From: Flavobacterium profundi
Lineage (GTDB): Bacteria; Bacteroidota; Bacteroidia; Flavobacteriales; Flavobacteriaceae
Reading direction: 5' to 3'
Assembly (NCBI RefSeq): GCF_006491645.1
Contig: NZ_VDCZ01000015.1
Coordinates: forward strand, 1-64,000
DNA: 64,000 bases
Shown: positions 8,358-19,859 of the stretch, one piece after another
Numbering within the stretch: position 1 is the first letter of the stretch
How the letters are laid out: each line of letters begins with the position of its first letter
The notes under the pieces: model-generated
Database searches by the model: none
Seen by the model: only the letters and a program-made list of their open reading frames with translations
What the model was told of the DNA's origin: nothing
Program-made: the position numbers and the translations under genes

Positions 8358-9902
8358 TTATCTTACACCGTGCATTAATTTTTTCATGACTGGAGACAGA
8401 ACTACCATTATTACACCAGCTGTAATTGGAACAATAGTAAATATTAAAAAGAAAGTTGATAGACTGTATTTTTCAGTTATTTCCTCAATCATTCCACCCA
8501 TCGAACCAGCTAATTTGTTACCCATTCCTATGAATAGATAATAGACTCCAAACATAATTCCAATCCATGTTGCAGGAACTAGTTTACTAACATAAGAAAG
8601 TCCTACAGGGGATATACATAACTCTCCTAAAGTGTGAAATAAATAGGCAGCGATTAACCAAAACATACTAACTCTTACTACTTCTTCACCAGATACAATA
8701 TCGATACTTCCATATGCTAAAAAACCAAAACCTAACCCTAGTAATGTTAACCCGAGCCCAAATTTCATTGGTCCTGATAAATTATATTTACTTTCCCACC
8801 ACTTTGAAAATACTGGAGCAAAACAAACAATAAATAAGGAATTTAAAATACCAAACCATGTTGCAGGAACCTCAGTCCCAGTTGCAGAAAATTCTCTTCC
8901 AACTTTCCAAAGTACAATTCCCCATATAATAATAAAACTCAAAGAAAGAATAATATTTCCTATTGCATATTTTTTGAAGGTTTGTTTGAAAAGTTTTATT
9001 AAAACATAAGTTATAATTATTAGAGGAATAATTGTTAAAACAGCGTCTACTATTTTAAATGTTGAAGCCGCATTTCCAAATAATTCTCTTTGAGTAAATT
9101 TTTCTGCAAAAATGGTCATTGATCCTCCAGCTTGTTCAAAAGCAGCCCAAAAGAAAACAGTGAAAATAGAAAATATTACAACAGCAATAATTCGATCTCT
9201 AATTACATTTGCCGGAGTTGATTCTTGAGCGGCTTTTTCTTGAGCTAATTTTTTCGATTCTGCTGTAGGTTTTAAACCAATTTCACCAAAAATATTTTGA
9301 GTAAAATAGAATTGCAACATTCCTAAAAGCATAAAAATTCCAGCAAGTCCAAACCCCCAACTCCAAGATATTTTTTCTCCAATATAACCACATAGCATAA
9401 TTCCAAGAAATGCACCTGCATTTACTCCCATGTAATATAAAGAATAAGCACCATCTTTTTTCTCAGGATGATTTGCATAAGCATTTGAAATTATCGATGT
9501 CATATTAGGTTTGAAGAGACCATTACCTATTATCAAACAACCAATTCCAATATATAAAAACATTGGGGTTTCAACAGCCATTGATGCATGACCTAAAGTC
9601 ATTGCTAAAGCTCCTAAAACCACTGCCCATCTGTATCCTAAATATTTATCAGCTAAAAATCCACCTACAACAGGAGTGAAATATACTGACATAGTATAGG
9701 TACCATAAAGAGCTAAAGCATCTTCTACACTCCATTCCCATCCTCCTTTTGCAAAAGAAGAGGTTAAAAAGAGTACTAATAATGCACGCATTCCATAATA
9801 AGAAAAGCGTTCCCACATTTCTGTAAAGAATAATACAAAAAGGCCTGCTGGATGCCCTAGGACATTGTTTTTAAAAAATTGATCGGTTGAATTTTGACTC
9901 AT
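8358..9902 (-). CDS. Proton-dependent oligopeptide transporter (POT/PTR2 family), second copy
   Basis: An inner-membrane proton-coupled importer of di- and tripeptides, of the major facilitator superfamily. The proton-coupling ExxERF motif is in EMWERFSYYGMRALL near residue 30, and the second signature is YYMGVNAGAF. The length of 514 residues with about 14 membrane segments is normal. It starts 37 bp after the other POT gene, to which it is clearly related, so the pair probably arose by tandem duplication. With the upstream DPP IV it forms a pathway that releases and imports dipeptides. Confidence 0.93.
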   Translation of the reverse strand: MSQNSTDQFFKNNVLGHPAGLFVLFFTEMWERFSYYGMRALLVLFLTSSFAKGGWEWSVEDALALYGTYTMSVYFTPVVGGFLADKYLGYRWAVVLGALAMTLGHASMAVETPMFLYIGIGCLIIGNGLFKPNMTSIISNAYANHPEKKDGAYSLYYMGVNAGAFLGIMLCGYIGEKISWSWGFGLAGIFMLLGMLQFYFTQNIFGEIGLKPTAESKKLAQEKAAQESTPANVIRDRIIAVVIFSIFTVFFWAAFEQAGGSMTIFAEKFTQRELFGNAASTFKIVDAVLTIIPLIIITYVLIKLFKQTFKKYAIGNIILSLSFIIIWGIVLWKVGREFSATGTEVPATWFGILNSLFIVCFAPVFSKWWESKYNLSGPMKFGLGLTLLGLGFGFLAYGSIDIVSGEEVVRVSMFWLIAAYLFHTLGELCISPVGLSYVSKLVPATWIGIMFGVYYLFIGMGNKLAGSMGGMIEEITEKYSLSTFFLIFTIVPITAGVIMVVLSPVMKKLMHGVR

Positions 9903-9939
9903 AAGTTATAATTGTAAGTTAGATTTAATTTATTACTTT

Positions 9940-11508
9940 TTAATGTATTCCTTTCATAAGTTTTTTAAGTAATGGAACCAGTAGTAGTAAAATTACTGCG
10001 CAGCCTAAAACTACATATACACCCCATTGAAGATAAACATCTACATAAGGATTTATTTGTTCTGCCATTGAAGCATTTTCCGCAACTTCCCCAACACTTA
10101 TTAATTTTCCAATTTCTGTGGCTACTTTATTACCTACAGAATAAGATAAAAACCAAACTCCCATTGTAAAACCTACTATATGAGATGGTGATAATTTTGT
10201 TATCATTGACAATCCCACTGGTGATAAACATAGCTCTCCCAAAGTATGAAAAAGATACATAAATATAATTACCCAAATAACAATTTTATCACCTGATGCC
10301 ATTGCTGATTTTGCTCCCAATACAATAATTAAAAATCCCATAGCTAAAAGAACCAAAGAATAAACGAATTTTAATGGTGTGCTAGGTTCCATTTTTAGCT
10401 TATTTAGTTTCATCCAAAACCAAGCAAAAATGGGTGCGAAAATTACAATAAACAATGCATTTAAAGCTTGAAATTGCGATGCGGGAATTTCTGAACTACC
10501 GATAAATCTATCAACAAATCTATCAGTAATTAGTGTTAATGAACCTCCAGCTTGCTCAAATAAAGCCCAAAACATGGCATGGAATATAAATAATATTAAA
10601 ACGACGAGTAGTCTAGATCCGTTTTCGTATTGTGTACTAAGATAAATTAAATAAACTAAAACAACAATCGTAATTCCTGTTAAACCAAATTTAAATACAT
10701 TATCATAACTGAATAAAATTGCCCATAAAGGCACTGCAATGAAGCTTAGTAGTATTATTAATTTATTTGCACTCAAACCTGCAAAAACACTTTGAGTGTC
10801 AAATTTATCATCAGGAACAAGTCCTTTTCCTTCAAAATGTTTAAGGTTTTTCCAAAAAACAATCAATCCAATAAACATGCCTATACCTGCTAAACCAAAA
10901 CCCCAATGCCATCCAACACTTTCTCCTAAATACCCACATGTAAGAGCTGATAAAAATGCTCCTACATTAATGCCCATATAAAAAATATTGTAAGCTGGGT
11001 CTTTTCTTGGGTCATCTTGTTCATAAAATTTACCTAAGAAACTTGAAATATTTGGTTTAAAATAACCAGTACCTACTACTATGAATGAAAGTGCAATAAA
11101 GAAGAAAAATTCATTAGTTTCTGCTACCAAACCTTGAGCAGCTAGCACAATATGACCGATGCTAATTAAAATTCCACCTAATAAAATAGATTTTCTAAAG
11201 CCTAAAAATTTATCTGCCATCATTCCTCCAATAATAGGCCCAAGATAGATAGAAGCAGTATATGTTCCATAAATTGCAAGAGATTTTACATCTGCCTCAC
11301 CACTAGCTATTTGTTGGAAAACAACTTTAACCATATACAAGGTAAGTAAAGCTCTCATTCCATAATAGGAAAAACGTTCCCACATTTCTGCAAAAAAGCA
11401 AACAAAGAGTGCTCTTGGATGTATTTTAATATTTGCTTTGATTACCATAGGTATCCATATCAAGCAAAAAATCCATCCAAAAATTATTAGTCCTAATGAA
11501 AAATCCAT
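9940..11508 (-). CDS. Proton-dependent oligopeptide transporter (POT/PTR2 family), first copy
   Basis: A peptide:proton symporter of 522 residues. It shows the ExxERF motif (EMWERFSYYGMRALLT) and the PTR2 signature (FYMGINVGAF). Compared with the second copy it has an extra N-terminal hydrophobic segment of about 25 residues before the ExxERF helix. It follows the DPP IV gene by 42 bp and precedes the second POT gene by 37 bp, so the three are likely co-transcribed. The sequence divergence of the pair suggests different peptide preferences, which cannot be read from the sequence. Confidence 0.93.
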   Translation of the reverse strand: MDFSLGLIIFGWIFCLIWIPMVIKANIKIHPRALFVCFFAEMWERFSYYGMRALLTLYMVKVVFQQIASGEADVKSLAIYGTYTASIYLGPIIGGMMADKFLGFRKSILLGGILISIGHIVLAAQGLVAETNEFFFFIALSFIVVGTGYFKPNISSFLGKFYEQDDPRKDPAYNIFYMGINVGAFLSALTCGYLGESVGWHWGFGLAGIGMFIGLIVFWKNLKHFEGKGLVPDDKFDTQSVFAGLSANKLIILLSFIAVPLWAILFSYDNVFKFGLTGITIVVLVYLIYLSTQYENGSRLLVVLILFIFHAMFWALFEQAGGSLTLITDRFVDRFIGSSEIPASQFQALNALFIVIFAPIFAWFWMKLNKLKMEPSTPLKFVYSLVLLAMGFLIIVLGAKSAMASGDKIVIWVIIFMYLFHTLGELCLSPVGLSMITKLSPSHIVGFTMGVWFLSYSVGNKVATEIGKLISVGEVAENASMAEQINPYVDVYLQWGVYVVLGCAVILLLLVPLLKKLMKGIH

Positions 11509-11550
11509 ATGTAAAAAATTAAAGATTATGAAGGCTAGTCAACGCCTCTT

Positions 11551-13722
11551 TTATAAATTGTTTATGATAAAATTTGTCATTTTGGTATACAATTGAAGTC
11601 GGGTTTTACCACCATAAATCCCATGGTTTTTATCTGGATAAATGGCCCAGTCAAACTGTTTGTTGGCTTGTACTAAAGCTTCAATCATTTTCATTGTATT
11701 TTGAACATGTACATTGTCATCTGCTGTACCATGTACAAGTAAATAGTTTCCTTTTAATTTGTTTACATGATTGATAGGTGAATTGTCATCATAACCACTC
11801 GCGTTTTCTTGTGGCGTTTGCATGTATCTTTCCGTGTAAATAGAATCATAATATCTCCAACTTGTTACAGGAGCAACTGCGATAGCTGTTTTGAATACAT
11901 CATTCCCTTTTAGAATACAATTGCTACTCATAAAACCGCCATAACTCCAACCCCAAATTCCAATTCTGGAAGCATCTACATATTCGTATTTGGCAATCAC
12001 TTTTGCGGCATTAATTTGATCTTCTACTTCGTATTTTCCTAATTCTTTATAGGTGCATTTTTTAAATTCAGCACCCTTAAAACCCGTTCCTCTTCCGTCT
12101 ACACAAATTACAATATATCCTTTTTGAGCCAGCATATAGTACCAATAATCATTACTAGAATTCCATTGGTTTGCTACTTGCTGAGATCCTGGACCAGAAT
12201 ATTGGTACATTAATACAGGATATTTTTTAGAAGCATCAAAATCTTTTGGCTTAATAGACCAAGCATTTAATGTGTGTCCTTTTTCTGTAGTTAAAGTAAA
12301 AAACGTTTTAGGAGCAATATTATATTGAGCTACTTTACTTTCTAAGGCTTCATTGGATTGAATTACTTTTAATTCTTTACCTGTTTTAGAGTCATTTAAA
12401 GTGTACAAAGGAGCGTGAGTAGCACTAGAATAGGTGTTGATGAAAAGTTGGAAATTAGGACTGAACGTAGCATCGTTTGTTCCTGTTTTAGACGTTAGTC
12501 TGTTTTTCTTTTTTCCTGAAATATGTATCGAATAGATATCTCTATTTATTGAACCGTTTTCTACCGATTGAAAATAGATTGTTTTATTTTTTTCATCAAA
12601 ACCATAATAGGCAGTTACTTCCCAATTTCCTTTGGTAACTTGATTTAATAATTTTCCATTTTTATCATAATGATAAATGTGGTTGTATCCATCTTTTTCG
12701 GATGTCCAAATAAAGCTATTGTCACTTAAAAAAGTTAAATTATCTGTTATATCGATATAAGCCTTATCTTTTTCATTAAGAACGATGTTTGTTTTTCCAG
12801 AAGAAGCATCAATAAAATGTAAATCTAAATTGTTTTGATGGCGATTCATAACTTGAGCACTCAAAATGTTAGCTTCATTAGTCCATTGGATTCTTGGAAT
12901 ATAAAAATCGGTATAATTTCCTAAGTTAATTTTTGAACTTGTATTGGTTTTTAAGTCATAAACATGTAGAGAAACCGTAGCATTTTTTTCGCCAGCTTTC
13001 GGATATTTAAAAACATATTGTGAAGGGTAAAGTCCTTCGTTGTATAAATCCATAGAGAATTCAGGAACTTCTGATTCGTCAAAACGGATATACGCTATTT
13101 TATCACCTGTTTTGTTCCAATCAAAGGCTTTTACAAATGCAAATTCTTCTTCATAAACCCAATCTGTAATTCCATTTATGATTTTATTTTTTTGACCATC
13201 TTGCGTAATCTGTAAGTTGGTTTTAGAAGTAGTGTCATAAACATATAGATTGTTCTCAAAAGCATAGGCTATTTTAGAACCATCTGAGGAAAAAGTAGGC
13301 TCTTGAATGGCATTATTGGTGAACTTATATAGCGATTTTGTTTTCGTATCATAAACAAAATAATCTGCTGTAAAAGAGTGTCGAAAAATTGGAGATGAAT
13401 GCGTTGCTAATAAAATCTTAGTTTCTGATTGATCGAATGCATAATTGTCGATACTTTCTAATTCAGGAAAATCTTTAGTGTTAATTAAAGTGGTTACTTT
13501 TTCTAAAGTTTCAAAATCATATAAATCAATTTGCATACTTCGAGAAGCTCGGTCAAAATCTAATACCGTATACTGGTTGGTGTTTTTAAGAGCATGTAAT
13601 TCATCCATGCCTTTTGTTCTGAAAGCTCCAGTCCAAATTTCTTCTAATGTTATTTTTTGTTGCGCAACTATTGAATACGAAGCGATTAATAAAATAAGCA
13701 ACGTGATTTTCTTACTTGTCAT
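11551..13722 (-). CDS. Dipeptidyl peptidase IV-type serine peptidase (S9B)
   Basis: Removes X-Pro or X-Ala dipeptides from peptide N-termini in the periplasm. A signal peptide (ending near SIVAQ) leads into a DPPIV N-terminal beta-propeller (about residues 90-450) and an alpha/beta hydrolase domain. The catalytic triad is visible: Ser593 in GWSYGG, Asp668 in GTADDNVH and His700 in KNHGIYGG. The EE motif that binds the substrate amino terminus is probably the YEEEFAF segment near residue 190. The length of 723 residues is normal for DPP IV. It leads an operon with two dipeptide transporters. Confidence 0.94.
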   Translation of the reverse strand: MTSKKITLLILLIASYSIVAQQKITLEEIWTGAFRTKGMDELHALKNTNQYTVLDFDRASRSMQIDLYDFETLEKVTTLINTKDFPELESIDNYAFDQSETKILLATHSSPIFRHSFTADYFVYDTKTKSLYKFTNNAIQEPTFSSDGSKIAYAFENNLYVYDTTSKTNLQITQDGQKNKIINGITDWVYEEEFAFVKAFDWNKTGDKIAYIRFDESEVPEFSMDLYNEGLYPSQYVFKYPKAGEKNATVSLHVYDLKTNTSSKINLGNYTDFYIPRIQWTNEANILSAQVMNRHQNNLDLHFIDASSGKTNIVLNEKDKAYIDITDNLTFLSDNSFIWTSEKDGYNHIYHYDKNGKLLNQVTKGNWEVTAYYGFDEKNKTIYFQSVENGSINRDIYSIHISGKKKNRLTSKTGTNDATFSPNFQLFINTYSSATHAPLYTLNDSKTGKELKVIQSNEALESKVAQYNIAPKTFFTLTTEKGHTLNAWSIKPKDFDASKKYPVLMYQYSGPGSQQVANQWNSSNDYWYYMLAQKGYIVICVDGRGTGFKGAEFKKCTYKELGKYEVEDQINAAKVIAKYEYVDASRIGIWGWSYGGFMSSNCILKGNDVFKTAIAVAPVTSWRYYDSIYTERYMQTPQENASGYDDNSPINHVNKLKGNYLLVHGTADDNVHVQNTMKMIEALVQANKQFDWAIYPDKNHGIYGGKTRLQLYTKMTNFIINNL

Positions 13723-13737
13723 ATCGTTTTAATTATT

Positions 13738-13786
13738 AAAAAACCCCCAATAATAGGGATTTTTTATCAAATAACCATCAAATTTA
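13738..13786 (-). promoter_or_regulatory. Promoter and leader hairpin of the peptide-use operon
   Basis: On the minus strand TAAATTTG (13786-13779) matches the TAnnTTTG -7 box exactly; no clear -33 TTG is present. Between it and the start codon is a terminator-like hairpin, TCCC paired with GGGG flanked by A and T runs (about 13738-13766). The hairpin lies in the predicted leader, so it could act as an attenuator or stabilise the 5' end. This is inference. Confidence 0.45.
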
Positions 13787-13792
13787 ACTTAT

Positions 13793-13824
13793 TTTGCTAA
13801 AGATGTAATTTTTTTGTATTTTTA
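13793..13824 (+). promoter_or_regulatory. Probable promoter of the hybrid sensor kinase
   Basis: TTTG at 13793-13796 and TATTTTTA at 13817-13824 are spaced 20 bp, close to the Bacteroidota pattern (last base of the -7 box differs). The start codon follows 29 bp later. Confidence 0.4.
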
Positions 13825-13853
13825 CGAGCTTAACTACCTGCTATTTACTGAAT

Positions 13854-16800
13854 ATGATTAAACTTTACCATTTAATTTTATTTTCATTTTTCTTCCTGAT
13901 AAGTCATCAAAACTATAGTCAGCAATATAATTTTGAAGTTATTAATCAGGAAAAGGGGTTTCCATCTTCTTCAGTAAATAAAATTTTTAAAAGTAGTAAT
14001 GGGCTACTTTGGTATGGTTCTAATGGAACTGGTTTAATTCGTTACGACGGGAATAGTTTCATTAACTACAATAAATATCAGGATATTGAGAATTTTTTTA
14101 TTACTGATATCGCAGAGCATAAAGGAGAATTACTTTTACTTACTAAATACAGAGGTTTATTAGTTTTTAACGGTCAGCAATTTACCAAAATTATTGACTA
14201 TAAGAAGATAAATGACACAGTAGATGTGATTCAAAAAATTGTCAAAATTGATACAACTGTATATGGAGTAAGTAAAAAAAGAATTTATTCTATTGAAAAA
14301 AATAACAAAATACTTCCTTTACTTAGTATTGAAGGTAAAGCCATAAACACTATAAATGGAGTTACAAACTTAGATAATAATAGCTTATTGATTGCCACAG
14401 ACAAAGGACTGTATCAATACACAAACAATACGTTTACTTTACTTGATTTTGCCGATAAAAATATATGCATTACTCAAAATAAAAAAACCTTTCATTATGT
14501 AGGAGATGATCAAGGTCAGGTATACATTTTACACTTCAATAAAGAAAAATATATCTATAATCGATTAATTACCACTGTAAAAGATTATAAAGGAACTTCC
14601 TTAAATATTAATAACATTTATAAAACCGATTCTGGGAATATTTGGGTTTCAGGAAGAGGATTTGAAGGAGTAGGGGTTATTTATAAAAGTGGGAATTATG
14701 TTATTATTGATACTAGAAATGGGTTTCCGCATACAGAAATAAATGATATTTATGTAGAAAATAGTAGCTTGTCTTTAGCTTCTATAAGTTTAGGAGTAAT
14801 TCAGTTTAGTAATCAAACTTTTGTTAAATACAGTGATATTCCAGAGCTCAATACCAAATCCATTTTTTCCATTTCAGAATATAAAAACAATCTTTTTGTA
14901 TTTAGCAGAGATTATGGGTTAAATAGTTTTCATAGAAAAGATTTTTTTAACTTAGAGTTTGATCAAAAATTGCCTTTAGATAAACGGGTGTCTTGTATGA
15001 TTCCTTACGAAAATCAATTGCTTATTGGTTCTGAAAAAGGCTTATATGCGTATAGAAAAGACTCGCTAAAGAATGTTTTTCCATCAATTTCTGTAAACAC
15101 TTTAAAGAAAGATACTCAGAACCGACTTTGGGTAGGGACATTGGGTGATGGATTACTTATTTTAGATGCTAAGTTTCAAGTAAAAGCTCGTTTTTTTAAA
15201 AACAGTAAAGTACAAAATGTTTATAATATTGAACAAGTTGAAGAAAACAGATGGTTAGTTGCGACTGGATTAGGTCTTTATACTTTAGAAAATAAAGACG
15301 GTCAATTTGTAGTTACCAAAAAGATTTTGGACAAGTTACTTTTTTTAAGTGCTCGAGACAAATACAATACCATTTGGTATGCTGGAGAAAGTAAAATATA
15401 TTCTGTAAACAAAGAATATAAAATTAAATCATTTGGTACAAATGAAGGTCTTTCCTCTACTTTGATTTATACTTTTACAGGAATCAAAGATAATATTTTA
15501 GTGGGTTCTAATTTAGGATTGGAACGCATCACTTCTAGCAAAGACGGAGGGATTGTAAATATAGAAAGTTTGAATTCTAGTAATATGTTTGATGGAATTG
15601 AAACGAATACTAAAGCTGATTTTGTAGATGAAGAAGGAAATATTTATTTGGGAACCGTAAAAGGACTATACAAATACTATTATAAAAATCAGAAACAGCA
15701 TAATTCCGAGAAATCGGCGCCCATTTTCATTACAAAGTTATTAGTGAACAATCAGGATTACGACGTTGAGTCGAAAAGCAACAAGTATTTCAATGTACCT
15801 GATGAAAATCATAGTTTCAATCATGCAGAAAATTCCATCACATTTCATATTGGCCAAATAAATAATTCCTTAGCAGAAAATAATTATTATTCCTATAAAC
15901 TGAAAGGGCTTAATGATTTTTGGACAAAACCTACTAAAAATAAAGATATAAATTATTATAATTTACCACCTGGAAATTATAGATTTTATGTTAAAGAAGT
16001 AGATACTTTAGGAAATGATTTAGGAAATATTACCTATTATTCCTTTATTATCGAAACCCCTTTTTATACTACTTGGTGGTTTATTTTGTTAATCTGCTCC
16101 TTGACAATTTTTGCCTTTAATTATTTAGTTCGCGATTCTTCTAAATACAATAAAGATTTTGTCAAGAATATTTCTGAAAATGAACTTCAATACGATTTAA
16201 AAAATTATTTTTTATATTTTGGTATCATTATTATAACCACTCAAATTGCATATTTTGTATTTGAAATTTATAATGAGAATGAGGTAATAACAAAAATTAT
16301 TTTAGGATTTTGTGCCATTTTCCTTTACCTGTTTTCTTATATTCAAAAAATAAAAAAGAATTTGGAGTGGATTTTTAGATTCTTTTTTATAATTATCACC
16401 TTAGTTGTATTAAATAATTTAAGCTACTCTGAAATAAATTTTGTCAATTTTTCTGAATTTTTATTACTGTTATTTTTCTCATATAATGTTTTTAAAAAGT
16501 TCAGAAATTATATTATTTACACTATTATTATTATCTCTTTAGTAGTTTGTTTTTTAATTTTAGAAAATGAAAATAAAGGGATTTATATTCAGTTGGTTAG
16601 TGCTTCTTTTATAATTACAATTATCAATTTTTATAGAAGAATTAATTTTTTAAATACACATGATAAATTAGTTTTTACCAATAATATAATCAATCAGTCC
16701 AACTCTATTACTATTGCTTGTAATAAATATGGGAGTGTGGCTTTTTGTAGCGACTCTATTGTAGGGATTTTAGGATATGCACCTGATGAAGTGCTAGGTT

Positions 16801-19800
16801 ATAATTTTTGGAATTTAACAGAAGATAAAGAATTTGAGAAAATTGATTATAATCTTAAATATCAGCCCAATGCCATACATATTAGAAAATTAAAAACCCG
16901 ATCAGGTGAATATAAATTTATACAATGGAGCGATTTTAAATATTCGGATGATTTATTTATAGCAACAGGTCACGACATTACACAAAAAATTATTGCTGAA
17001 AATGAATACCAAGCGTTAATTCAAAATGCACCTGATATTATTTATGATATAAGTAAAAATGGTATCATCACCTTAATTAACGATGCTACTTTACGTATTT
17101 TAGGATATCGCAAAGAAGAAATTGTTGGAACCCACTTTACCAATTTCTTATCACCAGAAGAGAAAGAAAAATCATTGCGATATTATGTTCCAGAAAACGA
17201 TGAGCAAAATGATTTTGAAGCCTATGTTTTACCCGTTATTGCTAAATCAGGAAAAATAGTTTGGTTTTCACAAAAAGTAAGGATTAAAAGAGATCATGAT
17301 AATAATTTAATTGGTTTTTCTTGTGTAATGCGAGACATTACGAGTACCAAGAAACTGGAGGAGCAAATTATCTACAAGAATAATATTTTAACACATCTAT
17401 CAAAGTACACCAATAAATTAATTCAAAAAGATGACTTGGATAAAATTTTTGATAGAACATTAGGTGATTTTACAAAAGCGATTCATTCCGATCGCGTTTG
17501 CTATTATGAATATGATCCTGTTGAAAAAGTAGTCAATCAAAAATTTGAATGGTTTGCCAATGATAATCAATTGAATATTAATAATCCTCATTTTCAAGGT
17601 TTAAAAGAAGTAAATTATCCGAAAATATTTGAAAGATTATTTCAAAATAAATCCTATCAAATTATTACAGATCAAGTAGAAGATCTAGTACATAAAAAAA
17701 GATTACAAGATAGGGGAATCCTTTCTGCATTATTAATTCCTGTATTTCATATCGATAAACTGATTGGTTATATTGGATTTGATAATTTTAAAACCGTTAG
17801 AGTTTGGGATAAAGAAGAAATTATTATTTTGGAAACTTTAGCTAATAATTTAGCAACTTCTATTATAAGAATTAAAAATAAAAAAGACCTGCAAGAAAGT
17901 GAAGAAAAATTCAAACTTTTGGCAAATAACATTCCAGGTGGCGTTTATTTGGTAAAGTTTGATGAAAAACGAACGAAAGTCTTTTTGAACGACGAATTTG
18001 AAAAACTAACGGGTTATTCTAAAGAAGATTTCTTTTCAGAAAAAGTGAAATTGCATGAACTATATCATCCAGAAGATAGAGAAAAAGCCATTGTAGAAAT
18101 TGGAAAAGCGATTGAAGAAAAAAAATCGTTCTTAGTAACGAGTAGATTAGTTAAAAAAGATGGAAATATCATTTGGATAGAAGAGCACGGTGAAGCAGTA
18201 ACAGTAAATGGTGTTGTGGAATATTTAGAAGGTGTTTTAATTGATATAACCGAAAGAAAGAAAGCAGAAGAAGCTATTTTGGCAAGAGAATTAGCAGAAA
18301 CTTCAAATAAAGCGAAATCGGAATTCTTGGCCAATATGAGTCACGAAATTAGGACTCCATTAAACGGAATTATAGGTTTTAGTAAATTGTTATTGAATAC
18401 AAGTATTTCAGAAGTTCAAAAACAATATTTGCAAACGGTAAATCAATCCGCAGAATCTTTACTCGATGTTGTGAATGATATTCTTGATTTATCGAAAATT
18501 GAGGCGGGTAAATTAACCTTAGAAAATAGTAAAACAAATCTGCATGGTATCATAAACCAATCTGTTGATATGGTGAAATTTACCGCACACCAAAAAAACA
18601 TCGAATTGATTGTAAATGTCCAAGAAGATATTGAATGTACAATTTGGACCGATGAGGTGCGACTGAAACAAATTCTACAAAATTTATTGAGTAATGCGGT
18701 AAAATTTACATTAAAAGGACAAATAGAACTCAATATAAGTGCTGTTAAAGTAGACAAACAACGTTCTAAAATACAGTTTGAAGTAAAAGATACTGGTATT
18801 GGTATAAAACCAGAAAATAAAGGCAAAATATTAGAAGCTTTTTCTCAAGAAGACAGTTCTACTACCAGAAATTTTGGAGGAACAGGATTAGGATTATCCA
18901 TTACCAATAGTTTATTGAAATTGATGGATAGTCAGTTAGAAATATCCAGTGAAGTTAAAAAAGGAAGTTGTTTTAGTTTTGAAATCGTCTTAAAAACGGA
19001 AACTTGTGAAAACAAAAATATATTACTCAACAATAAGTTTAGAAAAGCAATTGTTGTAGAAGATAATCCTTTGGTTTGTGAAGTCATTGAAAGAATGTTC
19101 CGCTCACTCGAATTACCTTGTCTAACCCTTTCTTCCAAAGAAAACTTGGTTTCTGAAATTAAAGAAGCTACAGCATATGACTTAATTCTTATTGATTATG
19201 AATTCCTAAATAGAAAAATTACCCAAGAAATAATCGAATTAGTGAGTCAAAATCAGGAAAGACATTTAATCATTATGCAAAACTCTACGTCCGATTTTAT
19301 TTCAAACAAAGATTTTGTGAATGTTCACAATATTATTAAACCTTTGAAAATCAATGTGCTTCAAAATTATTTAAATAAGATTAATAATCCTTTTGTTGGA
19401 GATGAAATTACTCCTTCCGATTTGGTTGAAGTCAATAAAAACAAGATTAATATTCTAATTGTTGAAGATAATAAAGTCAATATGTTGTTGACAAAAACAT
19501 TGGTCACTAGAGCTTTTCCAAATGCAGTTATATCAGAAGCTTCAAACGGTCTTCAAGCTGTAGAAGTATTTAAAAATGCAAAACCAGAAATTATATTAAT
19601 GGACATTCAAATGCCTGTAATGAATGGTTATGAAGCCACAGAATTAATTCGTAAAGTAGATAAAGATGTGGTAATTATCGCTTTAACAGCCGGAGTTATT
19701 ACGGGTGAAAAAGAAAAATGTTTGGACATTGGTATGAATGATTTCATCCTAAAACCTATCGACAAAGAATATTTTGAAAAAACCGTAATAAAATGGATAA

Positions 19801-19826
19801 AAACGGTACATAAAATTTCCGTTTAG
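13854..19826 (+). CDS. Very large hybrid histidine kinase with sensor propellers and two receiver domains
   Basis: 1990 residues. In order: signal peptide, two-component-regulator propeller repeats (about 25-620), Y_Y_Y domain (about 660-740), a membrane helix near 745 and a cluster of further helices (about 785-925). Two PAS domains (about 945-1165), GAF (about 1175-1345), a third PAS (about 1350-1470), HisKA with phospho-acceptor His1497 in [11 protein letters not shown], HATPase_c (about 1595-1710) and two receivers follow. The receiver aspartates are Asp1781 and Asp1917. The first receiver is diverged (LILIDYEF) and the second is canonical ([12 protein letters not shown]). There is no AraC output domain, unlike classic Bacteroidota HTCS proteins, so signal must pass to a separate protein. 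HMG-CoA reductase follows after 33 bp. Confidence 0.93.
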   Translation: MIKLYHLILFSFFFLISHQNYSQQYNFEVINQEKGFPSSSVNKIFKSSNGLLWYGSNGTGLIRYDGNSFINYNKYQDIENFFITDIAEHKGELLLLTKYRGLLVFNGQQFTKIIDYKKINDTVDVIQKIVKIDTTVYGVSKKRIYSIEKNNKILPLLSIEGKAINTINGVTNLDNNSLLIATDKGLYQYTNNTFTLLDFADKNICITQNKKTFHYVGDDQGQVYILHFNKEKYIYNRLITTVKDYKGTSLNINNIYKTDSGNIWVSGRGFEGVGVIYKSGNYVIIDTRNGFPHTEINDIYVENSSLSLASISLGVIQFSNQTFVKYSDIPELNTKSIFSISEYKNNLFVFSRDYGLNSFHRKDFFNLEFDQKLPLDKRVSCMIPYENQLLIGSEKGLYAYRKDSLKNVFPSISVNTLKKDTQNRLWVGTLGDGLLILDAKFQVKARFFKNSKVQNVYNIEQVEENRWLVATGLGLYTLENKDGQFVVTKKILDKLLFLSARDKYNTIWYAGESKIYSVNKEYKIKSFGTNEGLSSTLIYTFTGIKDNILVGSNLGLERITSSKDGGIVNIESLNSSNMFDGIETNTKADFVDEEGNIYLGTVKGLYKYYYKNQKQHNSEKSAPIFITKLLVNNQDYDVESKSNKYFNVPDENHSFNHAENSITFHIGQINNSLAENNYYSYKLKGLNDFWTKPTKNKDINYYNLPPGNYRFYVKEVDTLGNDLGNITYYSFIIETPFYTTWWFILLICSLTIFAFNYLVRDSSKYNKDFVKNISENELQYDLKNYFLYFGIIIITTQIAYFVFEIYNENEVITKIILGFCAIFLYLFSYIQKIKKNLEWIFRFFFIIITLVVLNNLSYSEINFVNFSEFLLLLFFSYNVFKKFRNYIIYTIIIISLVVCFLILENENKGIYIQLVSASFIITIINFYRRINFLNTHDKLVFTNNIINQSNSITIACNKYGSVAFCSDSIVGILGYAPDEVLGYNFWNLTEDKEFEKIDYNLKYQPNAIHIRKLKTRSGEYKFIQWSDFKYSDDLFIATGHDITQKIIAENEYQALIQNAPDIIYDISKNGIITLINDATLRILGYRKEEIVGTHFTNFLSPEEKEKSLRYYVPENDEQNDFEAYVLPVIAKSGKIVWFSQKVRIKRDHDNNLIGFSCVMRDITSTKKLEEQIIYKNNILTHLSKYTNKLIQKDDLDKIFDRTLGDFTKAIHSDRVCYYEYDPVEKVVNQKFEWFANDNQLNINNPHFQGLKEVNYPKIFERLFQNKSYQIITDQVEDLVHKKRLQDRGILSALLIPVFHIDKLIGYIGFDNFKTVRVWDKEEIIILETLANNLATSIIRIKNKKDLQESEEKFKLLANNIPGGVYLVKFDEKRTKVFLNDEFEKLTGYSKEDFFSEKVKLHELYHPEDREKAIVEIGKAIEEKKSFLVTSRLVKKDGNIIWIEEHGEAVTVNGVVEYLEGVLIDITERKKAEEAILARELAETSNKAKSEFLANMSHEIRTPLNGIIGFSKLLLNTSISEVQKQYLQTVNQSAESLLDVVNDILDLSKIEAGKLTLENSKTNLHGIINQSVDMVKFTAHQKNIELIVNVQEDIECTIWTDEVRLKQILQNLLSNAVKFTLKGQIELNISAVKVDKQRSKIQFEVKDTGIGIKPENKGKILEAFSQEDSSTTRNFGGTGLGLSITNSLLKLMDSQLEISSEVKKGSCFSFEIVLKTETCENKNILLNNKFRKAIVVEDNPLVCEVIERMFRSLELPCLTLSSKENLVSEIKEATAYDLILIDYEFLNRKITQEIIELVSQNQERHLIIMQNSTSDFISNKDFVNVHNIIKPLKINVLQNYLNKINNPFVGDEITPSDLVEVNKNKINILIVEDNKVNMLLTKTLVTRAFPNAVISEASNGLQAVEVFKNAKPEIILMDIQMPVMNGYEATELIRKVDKDVVIIALTAGVITGEKEKCLDIGMNDFILKPIDKEYFEKTVIKWIKTVHKISV

Positions 19827-19859
19827 TATCTTTGTAGGCATTAAAAGAAGAGATCGTTT

